Shown here: positions 58,943-64,000 of the stretch, in pieces
Position numbering within the stretch: the stretch's first letter is position 1
Layout of the letters: each line of letters begins with the position of its first letter
Assembly (NCBI RefSeq): GCF_900604315.1
Contig: NZ_LR026978.1
Span: 883,063 to 947,062, forward strand
Reading direction: 5' to 3'
From: [Erwinia] mediterraneensis
GTDB taxonomy: Bacteria; Pseudomonadota; Gammaproteobacteria; Enterobacterales; Enterobacteriaceae
DNA: 64,000 nucleotides
The notes under the pieces: generated by a model
What the model saw: only the letters and a program-made list of their open reading frames with translations
Database searches by the model: none
What the model was told of the DNA's origin: nothing
Made by a program: the position numbers and the translations under genes

Positions 58943-59890
58943 ATGCATCAGGCGACAACGCGCCAGGCACGTATGATTGCGCTGCTCAGGCAGTTGGCAC
59001 CCTCTGAGGGATATACCCGGTCTGCGCTGGAGGGGGTAACTTTCATGCGCTCTGACCGCCCGCTCTCCAGCACGCCGGCGCTGTACGAACCGAGTATTGT
59101 GATTGTGCTGCAGGGCAGGAAGCGCGGCTTTCATGGCGGCAACCTGTATATCTACGATGCGCAGCACTATCTGGTTCTGACCGTCCCGTTACCCTTCAGT
59201 ATTGAAACGGAAGCCAGTGAGGCAGAGCCCATGCTGGGCCTGGCGTTGCGTATCGATCCGACGCTGACAGCGGAGCTGGCACTCAACGTCAATGAGGTTC
59301 AACCGCCGCAGCCTGCCGAACCGGCCACGCTGTACGCCACGCAACTGGATGAAAAAATGGCCGACGCCACTTTGCGCCTGCTGGAAGCCCTCAGCTCGCC
59401 AGGCGAAACCCGCCTGTTGGGGCCCTCTATTGTGCGGGAAATCACTTATCGGGTACTGACCGGGGATCAGGGAGGCCGCCTGCGTGCCGCGCTGCTGCAG
59501 GGCGGAAATTTTGGTCGTATCGCCAGGGTGCTGCACCATATTCATATGCAATATCAATGTCACCTGAGCGTAGCAACCCTGGCCAGCGAAGCGAATATGA
59601 GCGTTCCGGCATTCCATGCGCATTTTAAAGCGATTACCACCACCTCGCCGATTCAGTACATCAAAGCGATCCGCCTGCACCAGGCGCGTCTGATGATGAT
59701 CCGGCATGGCATCAACGCCTCGACCGCCTCGGAGAAGGTGGGCTATGAAAGCCCTTCGCAGTTTAGCCGTGAATTCAAGCGGCTCTTCGGACGCAGCCCG
59801 GTGGAAGAAACCCGCCATCTGAAAGATGTGCTGGCGCTGACTCTGCCTGCGGTAAATGCGGCCCAGGATTCGCTGCGTTCGGCGTCATAA
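58943..59890 (+). CDS. AraC-family transcriptional regulator
   Basis: A 315-residue regulator. N-terminal AraC_N-type sensor domain (LYEPSIVIVLQGRKRGFHGG) and two C-terminal helix-turn-helix motifs (LSVATLASEANMSVPAFHAH, and ASEKVGYESPSQFSREFKRL). AGGAG precedes ATG 58943. Divergent from the SDR gene, 230 bases apart, and likely its activator. No further gene is seen in that gap. Confidence 0.93.
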   Translation: MHQATTRQARMIALLRQLAPSEGYTRSALEGVTFMRSDRPLSSTPALYEPSIVIVLQGRKRGFHGGNLYIYDAQHYLVLTVPLPFSIETEASEAEPMLGLALRIDPTLTAELALNVNEVQPPQPAEPATLYATQLDEKMADATLRLLEALSSPGETRLLGPSIVREITYRVLTGDQGGRLRAALLQGGNFGRIARVLHHIHMQYQCHLSVATLASEANMSVPAFHAHFKAITTTSPIQYIKAIRLHQARLMMIRHGINASTASEKVGYESPSQFSREFKRLFGRSPVEETRHLKDVLALTLPAVNAAQDSLRSAS

Positions 59891-59952
59891 TGTCGTTATT
59901 CCCGCTGCCCTGAAATCGGCCAAAACGCAGGTTTGCCGACACGCCCGCTGCG

Positions 59953-60666
59953 TCACTCATCACTGAGCGGTGCCCGCATACCAGCGCAGGCAAAGGCCGT
60001 GATACTTCTGAGCAAATCCTCATTATTCAGCGAGGTGTAATGATCAGAAGCGAGTTGCTCAAGGCGGTGGGTATCCGAGAAGGAGTACATATAGGCACCA
60101 ATTACCATGGTCATGCGCCAGTATACTTCTCCCTCGGAGAGATGGGGCAATTGTTTCTGTAGGGCCTGTACAAAGGCTTTGGTAGAGTTATCGTAGGCGC
60201 TGTTGCGTAATTCATAGGAGATTTCCGGCGGCTCGGTATGCAGGCGCGCCTGCAGACGAATAAAAGCACGTCCCTGCTTTGTTTCGCGCAGCGTCAGCGT
60301 GGGCTTGAGAAACGCCTGGATAATCTTCTCCAGCGTCAGGGTGTTCAGCTGCTCCAGCATCTGCAAACGCATCATGCGCTCTTCAGAGATACGCCGACTG
60401 CGGCGCAAAAACACCGCCTCAAATAAGCCGAATTTCGAAGTGAAATAGTAGATAATCAGCGCCTGGGTGACTTCCGCTGCCTCGGCGACTTCACGCAGCG
60501 TGGTTCCGGCATAACCGAGATCGGCAAATAAAATTTCTGCGGCATCAAGGATATTTTCTTTTACCGTGCCCTGGGTTCCTTCAGGTCTGCCGGGACGGTT
60601 CTTGTTAGCCGGTCGGGCATGTCTTACCGAGACGCCCTTACGCCCCCTGATCGCTTTGCTGTCCAT
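59953..60666 (-). CDS. TetR-family regulator of the nic cluster
   Basis: A 237-residue TetR/RutR-like protein with a 33-residue basic N-terminal extension. HTH: NILDAAEILFADLGYAGTTL, then VTQALIIYYFTSKFGLFEAV. In Pseudomonas putida the upper nicotinate genes are controlled by a TetR-type protein (NicS) and the lower ones by a MarR-type (NicR); here a TetR gene closes the nicE-D-X-F series, 95 bases after nicF, so it is probably the pathway regulator. Confidence 0.88.
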   Translation of the reverse strand: MDSKAIRGRKGVSVRHARPANKNRPGRPEGTQGTVKENILDAAEILFADLGYAGTTLREVAEAAEVTQALIIYYFTSKFGLFEAVFLRRSRRISEERMMRLQMLEQLNTLTLEKIIQAFLKPTLTLRETKQGRAFIRLQARLHTEPPEISYELRNSAYDNSTKAFVQALQKQLPHLSEGEVYWRMTMVIGAYMYSFSDTHRLEQLASDHYTSLNNEDLLRSITAFACAGMRAPLSDE

Positions 60667-60761
60667 AGATTCCCATTCGTCAGCTTATCAATACTCATTA
60701 TTCTAACGTGTTGCCGATCGAAGGGGAAACGCTGCTGCATGTTTCCCCGGCTCGCATCCGG

Positions 60762-61376
60762 TCAGATCTGCCGGAGAAAATCGGCGAAACTTATGACATC
60801 CGCATTCTTTTGCGCCATATCAAACAGGTTTGCCTCGTGTGGTCCCAGCGCTCTGTCGCCCACGCAATCGCGTAACACCAGCGGACGAAATCCGTACGAC
60901 ATGGCGTCTACCACACTGGCCCGCACGCAGCCGCTGGTGGTACAGCCCGCCACCAGCAGCGTCTGAACGCCGCGCTGCGTCAGCCAGGGGGCCAGACCGG
61001 TGGCAAAAAAGGCGGACGGCACCTGTTTGCGTACTACCAGTTCGCCAGCGACCGGCGTGAGCGCTTCCACGATCGCGCTGGCCGGGCTCTGCTCTTTTAA
61101 TGCCAGCAAACCAGGAACTTTTAAGGCAAAAATATTCGCATCGCTGTCATCATCAGCATAGACAATGCGGCTGTGTGCCACGGCCCAGCCCCGTGCCCGG
61201 GCAGTCTGCAAGACGGGAAGCGTGGCGGCTATCGCCTGCGCAATATTACCGCCGCCAAATTGCTGCGCATCGGCAAAACCATTGACAAAATCAACGATCA
61301 ACAAGCCAATCGCGCCCTGTACCCCTAACTGCTGACCAAACCCCTGCTGCTGGTAAATATGATGTTCGCTGTTCAT
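60762..61376 (-). CDS. nicF: Maleamate amidohydrolase
   Basis: A 204-residue isochorismatase-fold amidase that hydrolyses maleamate to maleate and ammonia. Family catalytic elements: LLIVDFVNGFADAQQFGGGN (Asp), VRKQVPSAFF (Lys) and AGCTTSGCVRASVVDAMSYG (Cys). RDCVGDRALGPHEANLFDM is characteristic of NicF. ATG 61376 follows GGGGAAGAG. Third step of the four-step lower pathway. Confidence 0.93.
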   Translation of the reverse strand: MNSEHHIYQQQGFGQQLGVQGAIGLLIVDFVNGFADAQQFGGGNIAQAIAATLPVLQTARARGWAVAHSRIVYADDDSDANIFALKVPGLLALKEQSPASAIVEALTPVAGELVVRKQVPSAFFATGLAPWLTQRGVQTLLVAGCTTSGCVRASVVDAMSYGFRPLVLRDCVGDRALGPHEANLFDMAQKNADVISFADFLRQI

Positions 61377-61434
61377 CTCTTCCCCTGTGCTTAAATTACG
61401 CCTCACCCGTTATCGCAGGCGAGGCGTGTCCGGT

Positions 61435-62469
61435 TCAGTGCCCCACGACCTTGCCGTTATCCACCACGGTCAGTCCATCCAGCGTCACCGTGCAGTGGCG
61501 CATCGGGATATCAATATGACAGGCGGTTGTGCGGTCGCCGCCCACTTCATTATTGGGCCCCAGCGACCAGAGGAAATTGCCCTCAAAGGCGCGCGCATCC
61601 ATACCGATGGTGGCTTCGCGATCGTACAGCGATAGCGTGGACCAGCGGGCGCGCGGCTGCAGCCCCCAGCCGATGTGGGACAAAGCGTAAGCTTCAGGAT
61701 CGTCGAAGGCCTCGATATAGTCTTGCAGCAGCTCAGCGTCCAGTCCGCCCTCAATACGGGTGACGTAGCCATTCTCGACCCGTAGTTCGATCGGTGACTG
61801 CACATAGCTTTTTTGCGGCAGCAGAATATCGCCTTTATCCAGCACCACGCGCCCGCTGGAAGCGCCTTCATCGGGCCAGGTGAGAATAAAACCGCTTGGC
61901 CAGTGGTCCCAGCGCCCCGGCTGATCGACGTAGCCATACTCTTTCACTACCGGATACTGCCCAAGCCGACAGCGCAAATCGGTGCCCGCTGCGGAGGTGA
62001 CATGCATCTCTTTTTTCCCCTCCAGCAACTGCGCCGCCTGCAACACCCGGCGGCGATCGGCCTCGGTCGGCACCATACGCGCCAGGATCTCCGGCGGCTC
62101 GACCGCCAGCAGAATCCGCGTGCCCGATTTCAGAATATCCAGCTGCTCCGGCGAAAACAGCAGAGTCATTAAATCGAGCACCAGGTCGCTCTCTTTCAGC
62201 GCCGCAATGGCCGCGCGATTGCCGGTCAGCGGCGTGGTGCCCAGATAGGCCAGGCTGTCACGGCTGTGCGACTTTTCACCATTGACAGCGGGCAGATCAA
62301 GGCGGTTAACGCGTGCGCCCAGCGCAGCGGCAGCGATGCACGCGGTACGCAGCGTTTGCGGATGGGTGGTGTCACTGGTCAACAGCGTGACAATCTGGTC
62401 AGCCTGTAAACCGGAAAGCGTCAGAACCTGATGCCAGGCCTGGATCATCTCATTATCACTGATAGCCAC
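61435..62469 (-). CDS. nicX: 2,5-dihydroxypyridine 5,6-dioxygenase
   Basis: A 344-residue M29-peptidase-fold dioxygenase that opens 2,5-dihydroxypyridine to N-formylmaleamate. The Fe(II) ligands known for NicX (His265, His318, Asp320) fall exactly on HIGWGL and CHIDIPMRH by counting here. Starts with GTG 62469 behind AGGAGCTGACT. 16 bases after nicD. Confidence 0.95.
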   Translation of the reverse strand: MAISDNEMIQAWHQVLTLSGLQADQIVTLLTSDTTHPQTLRTACIAAAALGARVNRLDLPAVNGEKSHSRDSLAYLGTTPLTGNRAAIAALKESDLVLDLMTLLFSPEQLDILKSGTRILLAVEPPEILARMVPTEADRRRVLQAAQLLEGKKEMHVTSAAGTDLRCRLGQYPVVKEYGYVDQPGRWDHWPSGFILTWPDEGASSGRVVLDKGDILLPQKSYVQSPIELRVENGYVTRIEGGLDAELLQDYIEAFDDPEAYALSHIGWGLQPRARWSTLSLYDREATIGMDARAFEGNFLWSLGPNNEVGGDRTTACHIDIPMRHCTVTLDGLTVVDNGKVVGH

Positions 62470-62485
62470 AGTCAGCTCCTCGTCA

Positions 62486-63292
62486 TCAAACAGATGTACC
62501 TAAGAAATCACCAAAAGCGGCATAAAAGCCCGCTTCATCATCCCACGGGATCATATGCCCCGCGTCTGCCACGCGCGCTACGCTCAGCTGCGGCAGTTGC
62601 GCACGTAGCTCTTGCTCTTCGGACGGCAGAATCACCTCCGCCCCACCCGCGATAATCAGATGCACCGGCACTCTGATACGCGGCAGATCCTGATGAATAT
62701 CATCCTGCTGGAAACCGGCAAAACTGGTGCGCACGGCGCGTTCATCGCAGGTATGCAACCACTCGGCACGCAAGCGGCGTTGCTCCAGGCTCCAGGAGGG
62801 ACAGAAAGCGCGCATCGCCTCCGCGTCCATGCCCTGCGTCGCCTGACGGATCGAGTCGATATACCAGCTCAGCTGCGCCGGATAGGGGCGTCGACCGGGG
62901 CCGGAGACCGGCGGATCCACCAGCACCAGGCGTTCCAGCGCTGCGGGCTGATGCCGACTCGCCATGCGCAGCGCAATACGTCCGCCCATGGAGTGGCCGA
63001 TCACCGCGAAGCGCTCCAGTTGCAGCGCCACAGCAAATGCGGCAATGTCGTCCGCCTGCGCATCCAGACTGTAATCCAGCGTCTCGCCCGCGCTGGAGAG
63101 CCCGCGCCCGCGCACATCCAGCAGATAAACGTCAAAGTTTTCGCCCAGCCGCTCGCCCACAAAACCCCAGGTAATCGCCGGGCTGGTGATACCGGGGATC
63201 AGCAGCAGCGGCAACCCCTTGCCGCCATAGCGCAGATAGTGCTGGCGAATACCGTTGGCCTGAATATGTGCACCATATAAAAACTGACTCAT
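62486..63292 (-). CDS. nicD: N-formylmaleamate deformylase
   Basis: A 268-residue alpha/beta hydrolase that removes formate from N-formylmaleamate. Motifs: RYGGKGLPLLLIPGITSPAI (oxyanion region), GHSMGGRIALRMAS with nucleophile Ser101 as in P. putida NicD, LVDPPVSGPGRRPYPAQL (Asp), ADAGHMIPWDD (His). AAGGAGAGCGAC precedes ATG 63292; the longer open frame to 63583 overlaps nicE and is not used. Confidence 0.95.
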   Translation of the reverse strand: MSQFLYGAHIQANGIRQHYLRYGGKGLPLLLIPGITSPAITWGFVGERLGENFDVYLLDVRGRGLSSAGETLDYSLDAQADDIAAFAVALQLERFAVIGHSMGGRIALRMASRHQPAALERLVLVDPPVSGPGRRPYPAQLSWYIDSIRQATQGMDAEAMRAFCPSWSLEQRRLRAEWLHTCDERAVRTSFAGFQQDDIHQDLPRIRVPVHLIIAGGAEVILPSEEQELRAQLPQLSVARVADAGHMIPWDDEAGFYAAFGDFLGTSV

Positions 63293-63303
63293 GTCGCTCT
63301 CCT

Positions 63304-64000
63304 TCAGTAAGCGCCGGACAGCAATGCCCCTGCGCCCGGCACTATGGGTTCCAGCTCCAGCGCCTTTAACAGGGCGTAGGTGGTGGCGACAGCGGCAGTG
63401 ACGACCGGCTTGCCGGTCAGGGCTTCCACCTGTGCCACCACCGGCAGCGACGGCATCTGCACGCAGGCGGAGAGCACGATGACATCGATCCCTTCGAGGT
63501 TCATCTCCGTGACAATGCCCGGCAACAGACGGGGATCGTGACGGCCTACCGCCAGGTTGTCGGGGATCTCCAGCGCCCGCCATGTCACCACCTCAATCCC
63601 CTCAGCGGCGATATAATCCACCACCAGTTGCGTCAGCGGTTTCATGTAGGGTGCCACCAGGGCGATACGGCGGGCGTTTAACACTTTTAAGGCGTCTACC
63701 AGCGCGCCGGCGCTGGTGATCACGGGTGCTGGCGCCTGATTACTGGCGGTTTGCTGTTGCAGGCGCTGTTCCGACTGGCGGTGATAGCCTTTGCCCATCG
63801 ACATAATGGCCACCAGGCAGGCATAGCCCAGCACGTCGACCCGGGCGTCGGATAGCTCCAGCGCGCAGCGGTCCGACTCCGCATCCATGGCGGCCAGCTC
63901 CTCTTTCTGCACTGTTTTCATGCGCATCCGGCTGGAGTGAAAGGTGAATCTCTCCGGACGAATCTGTTGTCGCGCCAGCAACATCGCCGGCACTTCCGTT
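63304..64000 (-). CDS. nicE: Maleate isomerase, 5' end beyond window
   Basis: 232 codons of an Asp/Glu-racemase superfamily cis-trans isomerase that turns maleate into fumarate. Catalytic cysteines are in DVLGYACLVAIMSMGKGYH and VLSACVQMPSLP. RPERFTFHSSRMRMK and PGAGALLSGAY are typical of NicE. The frame stays open to the window edge (codons for TEVPAM just before the first Met at 63993), so the true start lies right of 64000. It is 11 bases before nicD. Confidence 0.93.
   Translation of the reverse strand, partial: TEVPAMLLARQQIRPERFTFHSSRMRMKTVQKEELAAMDAESDRCALELSDARVDVLGYACLVAIMSMGKGYHRQSEQRLQQQTASNQAPAPVITSAGALVDALKVLNARRIALVAPYMKPLTQLVVDYIAAEGIEVVTWRALEIPDNLAVGRHDPRLLPGIVTEMNLEGIDVIVLSACVQMPSLPVVAQVEALTGKPVVTAAVATTYALLKALELEPIVPGAGALLSGAY

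Noticed and set aside
63290..63583. 365-residue fusion version of the nicD product
   Set aside because: The extra N-terminal 97 residues are Arg/Gly-rich out-of-frame nicE sequence; ATG 63292 has a strong ribosome site and fits the family start.

Overview
The window is an enterobacterial chromosome segment, most likely from the Erwiniaceae (Pantoea/Mixta/Erwinia group). The core gene order mdaB-ygiN ... parE-yqiA-cpdA-yqiB-nudF-tolC-ygiB-ygiC-ygiD-zupT-ribB-ubiK-hldE-glnE-ygiF-ygiM-cca-uppP-folB-plsY-tsaD-rpsU-dnaG-rpoD-mug-ileX is that of Escherichia coli near 68 min. The DUF943 and DUF3289 genes at the left edge are typical of Pantoea/Erwinia relatives. The genus is inferred from gene content and cannot be proven here.

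Region by region: 1-1657 holds two tandem DUF943 genes behind a DUF3289 gene. 1802-34766 is housekeeping core with three accessory patches: a degraded AT-rich two-gene module between plsY and tsaD (25441-26571), three tandem 130-bp repeats between dnaG and rpoD (30251-30662), and a divergent TetR/SDR pair after mug. An FMN riboswitch precedes ribB.

34988-45278 is a genomic island of about 10.2 kb inserted in the tRNA-Ile2(CAU) gene ileX. It has a 50-bp direct repeat at its two ends, matching pairs of integrase arm-site-like repeats near both ends, and a P4-type tyrosine integrase next to the right end. It carries a CbtA/CbeA (YeeV/YeeU) toxin-antitoxin pair with YeeT and RadC-like YeeS, an AlpA-like regulator, small unknown genes, and a tightly packed four-gene operon (38561-43484). 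That operon encodes an AAA+ ATPase, a 423-residue unknown protein, a ZorA-like MotA/TolQ/ExbB channel with a long helical tail, and a ZorB-like OmpA-domain protein. It is a Zorya-like proton-channel operon lacking the SNF2/nuclease partners of types I and II, and is the strongest candidate for an under-described defence system here.

45279-45641 looks like the stump of a second element, with a truncated gene that may be an abortive-infection protein. 45642-57501 is bracketed by two near-identical 768-bp IS1 copies in inverted orientation. Between them lies a ketogluconate module: a periplasmic FAD dehydrogenase/3Fe-4S/triheme cytochrome c complex, gluconokinase, 5-ketogluconate reductase, a LacI regulator, a 2-ketoacid reductase, an MFS transporter and a periplasmic beta-propeller protein of lactonase type. 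CRP sites and one LacI-type palindrome are visible. The likely logic is periplasmic oxidation to ketogluconates, import, re-reduction to gluconate and entry into the pentose phosphate pathway as 6-phosphogluconate.

57502-64000 holds a DUF1471 gene cut by IS1, a small Atu4866-like gene with an SDR and a divergent AraC regulator, and then the lower (maleamate) branch of nicotinate degradation, nicE-nicD-nicX-nicF plus a TetR regulator. Metal and nucleophile residues of NicX and NicD are conserved at the expected positions. nicE runs off the right edge.
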